Below are positions 11,591 through 23,701 of a stretch of DNA of 64,000 nucleotides, piece after piece (position 1 is the stretch's first letter; each line of letters begins with the position of its first letter). The notes under the pieces are model-generated. The model was not told the origin of the DNA and ran no database searches. It worked only from the letters and a program-made list of their open reading frames with translations. The stretch lies in assembly GCA_038277395.1 (NCBI GenBank), contig CM076189.1, positions 239,322,653 to 239,386,652 of the forward strand, given 5' to 3'. The DNA is from Dryocosmus kuriphilus (lineage: Eukaryota; Arthropoda; Insecta; Hymenoptera; Cynipidae). The translations under genes were made by a program, and so were the position numbers.

Positions 11591-12841
11591 CCAGGTATGT
11601 TAAGCTGGCACAACACTATTGAGGTATAGAGATGTAACCTATTTCATAATGTAGGGCTCATTTGGGCCCATATTCCCAAATTTAGAGCTCTATTATTTTT
11701 TGAAAAAAAACCGTGTTTGCGCCAGCTTAACGTTAAGCTGGCCGAACATTGCTGTAAAACGTACTAAAAATGATTTTACAGAAAATTCACCTCATACAAT
11801 AATTTAGGGCTCATTTAGAGCTCTGGGAATATAATAATCAAAATTTAAAAAAAAATGTTTAAACAATTTTTGTTTAAACAATCCAACTAAAAATGAATTA
11901 AACATATTTATTTTCTTACCCTACGTTAAGGCTCATTTAGTGCTTCCCGAACATGATATTTAAAAATTTTAAAAAAATTATTTAAACAATAATTGTTTAA
12001 ACAATTTTTTTTAATGTTTAAATATCATTTTCGGGGAGCTCTAAATGAGCCCTAAATTATTGTATGAGATGAATTTTCTGTAAAATCATTTTTAGTACGT
12101 TTTACAGCAATGTTCGGCCAGCTTAACGTCAAGCTAGTGCAAACACTATTTAAAAAAAAAATATTGGAGCCCTAAATTTGAGACTACGGGCCCAAATTAG
12201 TCCTTAATGAGCCCTAAAATATGCGAGTAGAAAAAATGGGTTTTGTGACTTTATTCAGGTATTTTTTATAACGTTAAGGTGGCACAACACCATATATAAC
12301 AAAAAAAAAAAGGGCCAAGGAAACATCGCACGACTTTCGGTCCACGATAATTTAGGAGCCTTAAATGAGCCTGAAATTGTGCAAGGGAAATGAAAAAAAA
12401 AAAAATTTTTTTGGTAAAATTATTTTTAAAAAATTGTATAAACAATTTTTTGTAATATTTAAATATCATTTTCGGGGAGCCCTAAATGAGCCTTAACGTA
12501 GGGTAAGAAAATAAATATGTTTAATTTATTTTTAGTTGGATTGTTTAAACAAAAATTGTTTAAACATTTTTTTTTTAAATTTTGATTATTGTACTCCCAG
12601 AGCCCTAAATGAGCCCTAAATTATTGTATGAGGTGAATTTTCTGTAAAATCATTTTTAGTACGTTTTACAGCAATGTTCCGCCAGCTTAACATTAAGCTG
12701 GCGCAAACACGGTTTTTTTTCAAAAAATAATAGAGCCCTAAATTTGGGAATAGGGGCCCAAATTAGCCCTAAATGGGCTCTAAATTATGAAATAGGTTAC
12801 ATCTCTATACCTCAATAGTGTTGTGCCAGCCTAACATACCT
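11591..12841. repeat. Modular foldback element flanked by GATCAAG direct repeats
   Basis: The outer ends read CAGGTATGTTAAGCTGGCAC and its near-complement. GATCAAG occurs at 11584-11590 and at 12842-12848, consistent with a target-site duplication. Inside, the junction motif CCAGCTTAACGTTAAGCTGG, itself palindromic, recurs near 11720, 12115 and 12680. A module containing GTTTAAACAATTTTTGTTTAAAC-like sequence and the phrase AGGGCTCATTT appears several times in both orientations. The element therefore seems to be built of nested inverted modules. The ends and ~7-8-bp repeat would suit a hAT-related MITE, but that is inference. Confidence 0.7.
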
Positions 12842-12974
12842 GATCAAGTCAGAGTTTTACCTTATTCGTGAAAAGTGCCAATTTAATTACTGAGTAATTA
12901 TTTTTTATTTAAATATTATTTGATAATCAGGTTTCTCTTAAGTAACTTCTACAATATTGATTGCTTATAGCTTA

Positions 12975-13305
12975 AAAAATCTGCTCACTTCGTTCGCACA
13001 TACTCATCACGAGCTTCGCTCACAAGATTGAGCGCGCCTATGGCGCGCGATCTGGAGGTTGTCGAGCTTCGCGCTCCGATATGTTTGAAACTCGCACTTC
13101 GCGCTCGGATGTTTTTGATCCTCGCACTTCGTGCTCGTTTTCGTTATTTGGGTCTTAAACTTTCAAAACACCTACTTTTAACGAAATTATTAGATTTGTA
13201 TTTTGTTAAAAATTAGAAACAAAATTATTTTACTTAAGGCTTTATCGGCCTTAAGGAACACATTCTCATCAGAAACTCGAGCTTCGCGCTCGACAATTAA
13301 TTATT
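12975..13305. repeat. CpG-rich short repeats (CTTCGCGCTCG type)
   Basis: Variants of GCACTTCGCGCTCG recur at least six times between 12990 and 13300 in otherwise AT-rich DNA. One more cluster (CGCGCTTCGCACTCG) sits at about 35448-35463 inside the dispersed repeat R-A, so this block is probably a part of that repeat family. Confidence 0.5.
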
Positions 13306-13329
13306 TTTTAAATCCATTCTGGATTAGTA

Positions 13330-15170
13330 AAGTTTTTTTGTGATTTCTACATTTTTCTAAATTTCCACAATGCAGGTTTTCGATTCTTAAAAGTAAAACG
13401 ATGAGTATTATAAAAAAAAAAATGGTCAAAAGCAAAAGTGTACATCTTCTTCCAGTAAATAATTTCACTTCCTAATATTTTTTTGTGTGTTGCATATTTT
13501 GTCCAGAAAATAGAATTAAAATAATAGAATTAAAATTTTTTCGTATCTAGCATAGTTTACCCGGAAAATGGATTTTTTGATTTTGAAAAACCGTTTTTGA
13601 TGGATAAAACCATAACCGTTAGTTAAAATTAATATTTAAATATATAAACTATATTATCCTTTAAAGGGAACCTTCAGTGAGTTCTCAAAAAATCTTTAAG
13701 TAAAAGTATTCAATACTTTATGCTTTATAACAAACTTTCTCGCCAGGGTGGCGACCACCCCAGTCTGGCAAGTATGTAATTTTACAGAAGTGTGTCAAAT
13801 AAGGGTTAAATGTGGGTGGTTAATGAACTCGTCCTTTATTTTTGGACCGTGAAGAAGTGTGCCAAAACACAATCCAATCTGATGATTTTTTCAAAAGTTA
13901 TCGCGTTAACAGACAACAAAGACGACAACAGACAGACGGACACCGTCGTAAAAACCGTTGTTTCTCATTCAGGGGGTCTTAAAACGTGGAGATTTGATGA
14001 AAACTGGCGGGCACAAATTTTTGCATAAATCTAATACCTTCTCTGATGAAAATGTAAAAATTGCATTTTTCAACCAAACTATGTAAAAAATTAAGTAATT
14101 CACGTTTTTGATATGCTTTATTCGACTGGTAAGCGTGAAAAACGTGATGAGAATGCGCCTGAGTAGCGGTCAGATTTTCCAATAACTTTTAATAGCTTTC
14201 TTATTAGCTTTATAATAATGTATTCTTTGATTAAAACAACTTTATTATACGTTTCATGAATAAACTATGCTTTGGATCAAAAAATAGTTTTGAGGAAATT
14301 TGTAGATCTTTTTAAGATGAACAATTCTGCTTGTTAATATTTTCTCGTATCTCGCATAGTTTTGCTGAAAAGTGGATTTGCTTATATTTAATAACATATT
14401 TCGCGAATAACTCAAGAAATATGCGTCTTTACAAAAAAATGAAAAAAAGAAAATTTGTATATCTTTTTGAGGTGAACAACTTTATTTATTATAATTTTCT
14501 TCGTATCTAACATAGTTTGGCGGGAAATTTGAATTTTTAATTTTTAATAACGTTTTCTCGATTAAAACAGAAACCGTGCATTTTTTCAAAAAAATGCTTA
14601 ATACAAAATTTGTAGATATTTTTGAGTTGAAAAACTTTGTTTATTATCATTTTTTTCGTATCTTGAATATTTTGTCAAGAAACCACAGTTTTTAATTTTT
14701 AATAACGTTTTCTCGATTAAAACAAAAACCGTGCATTTTATCAAAAAATGGTTAAAACAAAATTTGTAGATTTTTTTGAGATGAACAATTTTACTCTCTA
14801 CTGTTTTTTTTTTGTATCTCGCATAGTTTAGCCGGAAAATGAATTTTTTGATTTTGTGAAAACCGTTTTTGATGGATAAAACCATAACCACTGGTCAAAA
14901 ACGAATTCGTCATTACTTTTTACGCCTTAAAGAAGTATGCCAAAGCGCAATCCAATCCGATAAGTCATTCGAAATTTATCATGGGAACAGACGACAACAA
15001 CAACAACGATAACAACAACAAAAACAACAGACAGACAGACACCGTCGTAAAACATGTTTTTTCGGATTCAGGGGGTCATGAAACGTCGAGAATTGATGAA
15101 ATCCGCGAAAGTCAGTTTTCACATAAAACTAATGCCTCCTCATTGAGATGAGAATGTAAAAATCAGTTTG
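13330..15170. repeat. Dispersed repeat R-A (large copy) with ~153-bp tandem units
   Basis: AAAATTTGTAGAT recurs at about 14295, 14450, 14608 and 14760, giving a unit near 153 bases. Each unit also carries TCGTATCTCGCATAGTTT. Flanking modules contain CAATCCAATC, a CAACAACAA/CAGACAGA microsatellite and CCGTCGTAAAA. Related sequence occurs in inverted orientation at 30595-30725, 34680-35940 and 41609-41880. No ORF longer than about 100 codons occurs and none looks coding. Confidence 0.65.
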
Positions 15171-16029
15171 GTTATCTGATATCATTATTAAATGTCCTAG
15201 GTCCCTGAATCCACTAATATAAAACACCACAAAAAGCTCCAATCTATAAGGAACAAATTTCATTTTAATAGTAGGGACAAGACCTTTCACTTAATAATCA
15301 GGGAACCTAATTTCGTCTGACAACTGTAAAAAAATGCTTATGACAGTCATCGACAAGCGTGGCCTGTGCGCTAAAGAGTATGAGTATAAGAAAGAGTGAG
15401 AAAGCAAGAGGGAAATGAGAGGTGCGTTCAAACAGGGCCGTCGCAAAAAGCTTAAGAAAAGAAGCTCGAATAAATTCTTCTAAAATAAAATAATACCCCT
15501 CAGAATATTGAATAAATATATTTTTTTTTTAAATAGGTAACTAAACAAATACAAAATAATTTTAATCAGGATTTAAAAAAATATTCCTTAATAACTTTCT
15601 TATCCTTTATTATAAATTGTTTAATTCCAAACGAAGTTAAAAGAAAATTTTATTAAACATTGAGTTTTAAAGTTTCAAACCTTACATTAAACTAAATATT
15701 GTAATCAACTATGGAATTATTGATATATAGTAAATTCAATATTTTTTTCAAAAAATAATTCTTCAGCAATGAACAGTTTTTTCTTCGAAAACTGTTTTTC
15801 AAATCGGACAAATAAAAAGTCACGATCATAAAGATTAAAATAAGAAAAGAAAAAAAATAAATATCGAGAAAGAATTATAAATGAAGTTTTCTTATTCGGA
15901 GTTCACATGAGTGGTATCCCAGCAAAGTCAAATCAATGAAACGCCATAAGAACAATTATGCAAATTTTGTCCCAGTACCTATAATTCTCAAATGTATTAT
16001 CGATTCTAGTTTTCTTGTGGAAAGGTAGA
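15171..16029. other. Gene-free AT-rich stretch
   Basis: Nothing coding or clearly repetitive is visible here on either strand. Confidence 0.4.
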
Positions 16030-16380
16030 TCTACACTGTAAAAAAATTCATGTAGAATTCCACTAAATGATTGAACATAAAAGATCAGGACTTAGCGTAA
16101 AATGACAAAAAATATGTTTCGAGTCCATTTCGAGTCTTTTACATTCCAGTGTAATTTTACACTAAGAATGACTATTCTTTTATGTTCAATCATCCCTAAT
16201 GGAATTTTACATTTTTCTTGTAAAATTGAAGGATTTCTTACAAAATTTCAGGATTTTTGCGAAATTTCTTTACAAATCAACAGAAATTCATGAAGAATCT
16301 GTAAAATTCCATCGAGTTTAATAAAAAAAAGATACCAAGACGGAACGGAAATTTACTTGTTATTTTTTACAGCGTAGTAT
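16030..16380. repeat. MITE-like element with CACTGTAAAAAA ends
   Basis: The left end CTACACTGTAAAAAA and right end TTTTTTACAGCGTAG are inverted copies with one mismatch. Inside, GATTGAACATAAAA and TTTTATGTTCAATC form a second inverted pair. The length is about 350 bases and there is no gene. Confidence 0.6.
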
Positions 16381-17000
16381 TCTGCATAAAGATTGTAGCA
16401 ACGCTAATATTAACCTGCGTTTCAAAATTGCTCCCAAATTACACAAAAATTAGCTCAGTCTACTGTAAAAGTGATAAAGAACGTTTCGAGTAAATAACTG
16501 AAAAAAAGACAATTTTAAAGTGAAAACTTGAAAGCATCTATGAATATAAAGACATCAATTTTGTAAGGTTTTTAAATATAATTAAAACTTTTTCAAATAT
16601 TTGTAAGAATACGAATTTTTAAAATTTCAACATTAAAAACGTCTACGAATGTCAATCTATTAAAGCAATTTACATTTTAAGAGCATACAAATGTGAAATT
16701 GTAAGTTATAAAATTTGACAGCTTCCCAAATACTTAAAAATATTTATATTTAAGAAAGGTTTTAGTTTAAAGAGTGGATATTAATATAACCAAATAATAA
16801 ACATTGAACATAATCAGATCTCAAAATACTATAATACAAACAAAACCAATAAATTCTCGTCCTTCTCATTGACGATGGGAATGTAATAATAAAATTGTAA
16901 CCAAAAGTTTCCAATATTCATATTCATAAAAAATTCTTGGTTCACAAAAAAGTTTATATTTACCTGCATGAAACCACAAAACTCCACACTTATAAAAAAA
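16381..17000. other. Gene-free AT-rich stretch
   Basis: Nothing supported was found on either strand. Confidence 0.4.
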
Positions 17001-17425
17001 ATTCTGGTAAAAGTCTAGTTTAGGCACTTTTACCAAAAATTATGCTTTTTTTTCAACTTTTGCAAAAATCGGTTGATTATGACATATAAATAAATTAGAA
17101 AGTGGCGGAAAGCGGTATTTTGAATAATTTGTTTATCAAAAATGTTACTTTTCCGACTGACGAAAAAAAAGGCGGGTAAAAAAGTGTCTCAGATCAGATA
17201 TAAGTACCCAACATTCCCCGACCCCTTTTCCAACTGTTTTTCTCCCTTTCTCACTGACCTCCTCCATGGTGGTGCGGAACAAAGTTCATTATAGATGAAC
17301 CACCATGGAGGTCAGTCAGAAAGGGAAAAAACCATATGTCATAATCAACCGATTTTTGCAAAAGTTGAAAAAAAAAACTTAATTTTTGTTAAAAGTGCCT
17401 AAAACTAGACTTTTACCAAAATTCT
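17001..17425. repeat. Foldback element with a second hairpin at its centre
   Basis: The outer arms 17001-17085 and about 17333-17425 pair through GGTAAAAGTCTAGTTT and TCGGTTGATTATGACATA. The inner arms at about 17251-17277 and 17299-17322 pair through GACCTCCATGGTGGT-type sequence around a loop of about 25 bases. The left half carries extra unpaired sequence. Non-coding. Confidence 0.7.
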
Positions 17426-17516
17426 TCTTGCAAAAGAACATAAACAACACTGTACTTACAATAATGAGTATTCTATGACTGTATCATTGGACGCAAAACT
17501 ACTAGTGATAAATCAT

Positions 17517-17842
17517 TTTAAGGGCATGTGACACACTAAAATACCTATATTACCGATCTCAGTTTTTTCTTAAGCTAAGAACTTTTAATGTAAATAAAAT
17601 AACGGAAATAACGGAATAGCGTCAAAATGCTTCCAGCTTTAATTTAGTCGGAGAATTTTTTTTTCAAAATTGCTACTCAAATAATGTGCATAAACGTAGT
17701 TTACTGTCTTCTCATGCATTTCTCAAATTTTCAGGCCGCTATTTTATTTACGAAAAAAGTTCTTAGGTTCAAAAAAAATTTGATAAACCCAAGAAATTTA
17801 GATTGGTAATATAGGTATTTTAGTGTATCACATGCCCTTAAT
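17517..17842. repeat. TTAA-flanked MITE with ~40-bp terminal inverted repeats
   Basis: The ends read TTAAGGGCATGTGACACACT and the near-complement of it, and pairing continues through AAAATACCTATATTACC. TTAA on both sides suits a piggyBac-type or Kolobok-type target. A further inverted pair (TAAGAACTTTT/AAAGTTCTTA) lies inside. No gene is present. Confidence 0.65.
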
Positions 17843-18389
17843 TTAAAAAAATGTATAAGGTTACACAATGAATTACCTGCGGGATACAATAATACAGCTG
17901 ACCTCTTCTGTTTAACATTTTATCAAACACAATAAAAAAATGAAAATCAGATTCCAACGATGCATTATTGCATCTAGTAACGAATTTAAATTTTCAATAT
18001 CTTATTTTAAATTTGCAAAATTTTGTCCAAACTATGTATTGATATATCACATAAACAATTTACAGCAATGGAATGTAATTTTAATCCATCGTATTCTATA
18101 CAGTGAAGCTTCGAAAAGAAAAAATTCCTCAAACCAGAAAATAAAATAGAAAACAATATATCGAAGCAACCTCCTTCAAAATCAATTTATTATATCACCC
18201 TTAACATATGTAACATGGGAATAAAATTCAGTTTCAGACCAACTGGTTAGTATGAATTGAATGGCAATTTTTTGGGTCCATAAGGGGAGGGGATGAGAAG
18301 TCGTGTTCCGGCCTGTTCCTCGTAAAAAACTACGGCCCTGTACACACAGCACACTCTCTCAAACAAAACGTAGTTTGCAAACGCGGTAC
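17843..18389 (-). other. l(2)gl: Start of l(2)gl intron 1
   Basis: This sequence lies directly 3' of the exon-1 splice donor on the minus strand. No further exon is recognised here. Confidence 0.5.
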
Positions 18390-18473
18390 CTTACGAAAGG
18401 CGAAGAGATCCTTTTGCAGCTTCTGACGTTCGGCCGTGGGTTGCTGGCCCTTCCCTCTTATAAACTTCAGCAT
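18390..18473 (-). CDS. l(2)gl: lethal(2) giant larvae homologue, first coding exon
   Basis: The minus strand reads ATG at 18473-18471 and then 28 codons starting MLKFIRGKGQQP and ending DLFAFRK, immediately followed by a GT donor (gtaccgcg). This is the highly conserved N-terminus of Lgl, a WD40 beta-propeller scaffold that binds Par-6/aPKC and Myosin II and defines the basolateral cortex in epithelia and neuroblasts. The exon ends in phase 0, at the point where Lgl proteins continue with the conserved T-V/A-x-H-G-F-P segment that opens the first propeller blade. No sequence for that segment was found by eye between 1 and 18389, so intron 1 probably exceeds 18 kb and holds most of the repeats on the left side of the window. 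Only this exon can be supported here. Confidence 0.9.
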
Positions 18474-19170
18474 CTTGCTGAATGCCGCTGTCAACTGAGA
18501 TGATAATTAAATTCCACACGTGATTCCGGCAGCTAATAATGCACTTGTTTGCACTATTAAATAATCCTGGCTCGTGCTCGTCACTTTCAAGGAAGCTGAA
18601 GTTTGATTAAAACTTAAAACATTTTTCAAACGAACGGAAAATTGCACTGGGCGAATTTTTTCGTCGTTGGTGTTTGCCCGTAACACTTCCGACACGCCTG
18701 CCGCCTGCACAACACGACGTTGTCGTCGCCCTCTCTCACTCTTCGATGTGTCAACCGCTACGCGTTTACAGGCGATAATCGCTAAAGCACTACAAACACA
18801 GTCACCGGAACACCGGAAACTCCACTTTTCCGCGACTAGCTGACGTCCCGCGAAATTCGCAAGTCGCGAAAACCCGTAAAAACATGGAAAAACCCTTGCG
18901 TACGAAGAAAAACTCATTCACTGCCTTGCTCCACTAGCTGTCGCGTCGTCCTAAGCATACCGAAACCAACCGAAACCGAACCGAAACGGTCAGTGGTTTT
19001 CGGAAACTCGTCGGCTGTCTTCGGAAATCCTCGCAATGCGAGCGATGAACTGCCGAAGTGTGTCGAAGTAGCAAACGAAGTAGTAAAATATCCATAAAAT
19101 ACGAAATGCATGAATGGGGATGTTTCCGGTCGTTGAGGTCGCTAGTGATCACTAGCACCTAAGTCCGGGA
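18474..19170 (-). promoter_or_regulatory. l(2)gl: CpG-rich 5' UTR and promoter region of l(2)gl
   Basis: The 700 bases upstream of the Lgl ATG are clearly richer in G+C and CpG than the neighbouring DNA and hold no repeat family seen elsewhere in the window. Open frames here look like untranslated leader. A TCAGTT initiator-like hexamer lies at 18493-18498 only 22 bases before the ATG, with no DPE or TATA to support it, so transcription may start further right. CCGAAAC recurs several times at about 18958-18988 and a perfect 16-base palindrome GCTAGTGATCACTAGC lies at 19141-19156. Confidence 0.5.
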
Positions 19171-19185
19171 ATTTTGAAATTAACA

Positions 19186-19923
19186 AAGGACCCCGCACAA
19201 AATACTAAGAAAAAAGTATACAGTCATTCGAGCCAAAACCAATCGGAATGTATTCTTTGAAGTACCCTGAATAAAAGTTTTTATATACACTATGCCCCAA
19301 AAGCCCTTAGATTTGGAGATAAGGGCATTTGAAGGTCAAAACTCAGCGTTCAGTCATTCGAGCCAAAACCAATCAGAATGTATTCTTTGAGGTACCCTGA
19401 ATAAAAGTTCTGGTGTACACTAGGTTCCAAAAGTACTTAGACTTTGGGATAAGGTCATTTGAATGTTAGAAATGGAGATTTTAATCATTTTAATCAAATG
19501 GATGAAAAGTAAGATAATAAAATCAAAGATACTTTAATAACCCAGTAATCTAATAACCTGTTCTTAGCATTACCCAGAATCAACGACGTGGACGTGACAG
19601 GTTTTTGACTCCATCGTTTTTTTTGTTTTTTTTTGTTTTGACCTTCAAATGCCCTTATCTCAAAATCTAAGGACTTTTGGAACCCAGTGTATATAAGAAC
19701 TTTTATTCAGGGTACCTCAAAGAATACATTCCGATTGGTTTTGGCTCGAATGACTGAACGCTGAGTTTTGACCTTCAAATGCCCTTAACTCAAAATCTAA
19801 GGGCTTTTGGGGCATAGTGTATATAAAAAACTTTTATTCAGGGTACTTCAAAGAATACATTCCGATTGGTTTTAGCTCGAATGACTGTATATTTTTTTCT
19901 TAGTATTTTTTGCGGGGTCCTTT
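19186..19923. repeat. Foldback element with two direct repeats in each arm
   Basis: The ends AGGACCCCGCACAAAATACT and its near-complement pair. Each arm contains two head-to-tail copies of a ~132-base unit marked by TCATTCGAGCCAAAACCAAT and GGTACCCTGAATAAAAG. The order is unit-unit-centre-inverted unit-inverted unit. It sits just upstream of the l(2)gl promoter region and has no coding sequence. Confidence 0.75.
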
Positions 19924-20188
19924 CTGAATTATTTATTTTAAGCATTTTATATTGAAATATGATTTTATTTGCATAATAATTCCAGACGAACGCCTTTATA
20001 ACCAAACAACGTTTGGTTATAAAATTTATTGTGCATATCTTTTACATTTTTTTATAAATGCACACATACTTTTTCTAAGTTATTAATGAGTTTAATCAAT
20101 TTTAATCTTATCAATAAAGCACTGTTATGTACATTTCCGTGTTTCTTGTTTAAACTTTCTGCCAAGATTTTGAATACCAATATGGTCG

Positions 20189-20204
20189 CCCCCCCCCCCC
20201 CCCC
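20189..20204. repeat. Poly(C) tract of 16
   Basis: An uninterrupted run of C in AT-rich DNA. The surrounding 19924-20594 shows nothing else that can be supported. Confidence 0.8.
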
Positions 20205-20594
20205 TTCCCGGACTCATTCAACGTGCCGTGGTTTGAGAGCATGTAGTTAATGAAATCTCTGCTAATGATGGCCTGACCAAACGTGACGTGTGATTTAATA
20301 CCCGTTATACCGCTAAATACGATCAGACTGGTAAAAGTCGGTCAAACCAGAGATCTCTGGTCAAACTCATTTTTTTAAGGGATTATCATTTCTAGCGTAA
20401 TAACTTGTGAACATAATAAGAGATTATTAACGCAGAAGCTTATTTATAAAAGAATTTGTCGTATTGATATTGAATTTATCAATAAGATTAGAAATATGGC
20501 AAGCATAACCTCAAACTTTATACCTATGAATTCGATTGTCTGAAGCAGGCAGGTGATACTCCTATTAAGGCAGAGTACAATAAATTTGTCGTGA

Positions 20595-22020
20595 GATTTG
20601 ACCGCGGCTTGTGGCGGCGCTGGCTGTACTTTTAGGCCGATAATCATTGAAATGCATGGGGACAAATTTGATTTATTTTAATTGTTAAAACAGGTTTGTT
20701 GCATATGCTTATCTCGGGAAAATATTTATTTTAGTATTTCATGTATCCAATAAAGTAATAAGTACTGATGAAAAAAATAGGGAAAACATTATTTTCATAA
20801 TAATAATCGGTATTAAATACAAATGCACTTATTATAGAATTTAAGTCTTTTAAATTTTTAGGTGTTATTAACGAAAAATTAAGTTATTTAAGTTGTAGCA
20901 AGCTTTGCCAGTTTCTTTTGCTCCAAGTTAGTCTTCTTTAGGTCAGCAATTTTCACATTAGCAAATTGTCGCATTCAGTTTTCCAAGTAATACTGAATTT
21001 ATAAATAGGCTAACATGCCTTTAGCGTGATCGAGGCAAGAAAAATAAAACATTTTCTTTAGCCACGTCGTTAACAACTAAACTGAATACATTGCTGCGAT
21101 TGTAATTTTTCTCAAAGGACTGTTCTATTCTTTTTAAGAAATTAAAAATTTGATAGTTAGGATGACGAAGGAGCTGGTAATTAGCATACGCTATTATTTT
21201 AGCAGGTGATTTTGGAAGCTTTGAAAGCTTGCTACAACTTAAATAACGTAATTTTTCTCTATCTTAATACCGAAAAATTTTAAATACTTAAATTCGCGAA
21301 TCACGCTATGTAAATGTTTTCATATTTAAATTTTATTTAAATACTGCGTATTAAAAATTATATTATTTATTTATTTTTTAAAATTATGTATTTTATTTAT
21401 TCTCAGTAAAATATACTGTTTTTATTCTACAATCTTATCAATATTTATTTATTCTCCAAATCCTATCTCTTAGAATGTAAATCGTTACAAATATCTGCAT
21501 ATTTATAACAATAGATATTTATAATAACATAAATCATTTTTATGAACATCTTGGTTTTCCAATGACTTTAAGACGAAACAAAATACATTATTTTTTATCT
21601 TTAAAACAATATAAATTTTTACAATTTATTTCAATTAAATGTTAATTTTAATAATAATTATTAATGTATGTAAAAAAAAATTTAATTGAAATTTAATATA
21701 TTCATAGTTTACAATATTTACATAATATATCAATGCTAAAAATTTCAAGTTCACTTTGTACAATTATTATTGGTACTCTGCAAAAAGCACGAGAAGTGCA
21801 TTCGTATTTAATCATAAAAATAATGGTTTCCTAATTTTTGATCAGTACTTGTTACTTTATTGGATACTTGAAATACTAAAATAAATATTTCTCCGAGTTA
21901 AACATATGCATAAAACGGTTTTTAACAATTAAAATAAATCAAATTTGTATTTTCCCATGCATTTCAATGATTGTCGGCCTAAAAATACAGCCAACGCCGC
22001 CACTCGGCGGCAGTCAAAAT
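20595..22020. repeat. Foldback element of ~1.4 kb
   Basis: The arms at about 20595-20845 and 21795-22020 pair through TGGCTGTACTTTTAGGCCGA, CATTGAAATGCATGG and CAATAAAGTAA-type segments. A second inverted pair (AGTTATTTAAGTTGTAGCAAGC and complement) lies at about 20881-20905 and 21225-21250. The centre is AT-rich and non-coding. Confidence 0.65.
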
Positions 22021-23456
22021 TTCCGACATTTTCAGTTCTGTCTTACACCACCCACCTGGTCTAAAGTTAGCTTAGGTGCAAGTCATGTTTGTGCTCTTTT
22101 TTAACTTTCAAATTATTTATAGTGTTTATAATAACTTCAAAAATTACAAATATTGGATATCGTAGGATAGTATATATCGTCCTTAGATTGGTATAAATTC
22201 TTGTGTAGCAGACAACGCTTGGAAGTGGAATAAATGCTTTTTAGCTTTTTTTGTGCAATTACAGTAACTTCATAAATATTATCCTGATAATTAAGTTGAG
22301 CGGGTTCTATGAATTAGTCTAAGAATTCATTTCAGGATAAGTTTCTTTTAGCTTCTTTAAAAATTGCCTCTGACCAAGTTTTACGTTTTATCAACTTTTA
22401 CCAATGACCGTAATGACGGTCCATGACCATCCCACCCATTCTTGTTGCTAGCTAGTCTCCATTCCTATGTCCATGTTTAGTTAAGATCTCAAACACTATA
22501 GTCAAATGTATGACTTTCAACAATATTTTTATACTTAAAAAATGTTTCCAAGTTAAGACACATTATAGTATAAAAACTTGAATTAAAATTAAATATTTAT
22601 GCCGACCTTTTTGGAAAAAAATTTTCAGATCCTTATTATACTTGACTAGAAATGATTCAGCGATTGCTGAACGACAAAAGTGAATAGGAGACGGGAGTTT
22701 AAAATGTAAACTTTCAGATATTTAGTTGAAAAACAGACGAATTCATGGTTATCACTTTATTTCAAGTAAGTGTTGAATGTAATATTAATTAATAAAAGAA
22801 AGTATAATGGAGTGATGTCATATGACACACCTGCGTCATATCAGCAAATGAAATATGTTGTGATTATTAATAAGAAGAAGTAAAATAAGAAAACATTTTT
22901 AAAATAAACAGAGAAAACAATTTTGTAAATTATGAAAGGCCGTCATTTATGTTTATGATGGTATATTAAATCGTACGTTTTTCACATGTTTATAAAAATG
23001 TTACATATAATTTTTCTTTGTCAGCAGCAATTTGCACCTAAAAATGTTAGATATAATATTTGTTAATTTAGAATTATAATGTTAATTTGGATTCTAATAC
23101 TCTTAGCTTCAAAATATAACTGATTAAAAAATAAGAAACTTGATAGGCTCTGTCATATGTGCAACTTGTAATATATTGTAGGTGATTTGTAAGCGATGGC
23201 GTAGAAATTGATTTTACCAAGTTTTTCAAATATTTTTATTTTTAAAAAAAGTTTAAAAATTAATCTAGATACTTGTTAAAGAATCTCCACTTGTTATTTT
23301 TGTGTTTTTTCTAAAATAAATATTTAAAATTAGGAGGGAGTTTTTCCAGAATTATTATAAATCTTATATAAACCAAAATGATCAAAAATATGAGTAAATG
23401 ATTTCAAATCTGAGACACTAAAAATCAACAATTTATTTTAAACTGAGTCAGATCGA
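22021..23456. other. Gene-free AT-rich stretch
   Basis: No gene or strong repeat was recognised on either strand. Confidence 0.4.
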
Positions 23457-23701
23457 CGTGCAAATGAAATAAGGCGAATCTGCAGTTCGAATTAATCACC
23501 TGTCACTTTTACGGTTCTATAAAATAAAAGTCAAATATCTTGAATTCTGGTGATGTTTATTAACACACATTATGTGTATCGTATTGCAAAATGGATGTTA
23601 ATAAACATCAACAGAATTGAAGTCAATTGAATTTTATAGATTCGTAAAAGTGACCTAGGTGACTAATCCGAACTGCAGATACGGTTTATTTCATTTGCAC
23701 G
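23457..23701. repeat. Near-perfect palindromic MITE (245 bp)
   Basis: The left end CGTGCAAATGAAATAAGGCG pairs with the right end. Pairing goes on through TCTGCAGTTCG, GTCACTTTTACG and TGATGTTTATTAACA to a small central loop, so almost the whole element folds on itself. Confidence 0.75.

Noticed and set aside
18507..18917. 136-codon minus-strand frame upstream of l(2)gl exon 1
   Set aside because: It lies in the CpG-rich leader and promoter block, ends before the Lgl ATG and matches no family known to me. It is most likely 5' UTR.
19141..19156. Perfect 16-base palindrome GCTAGTGATCACTAGC
   Set aside because: It is too short and isolated to assign a function, and one such palindrome is unsurprising in 64 kb with this many repeats.
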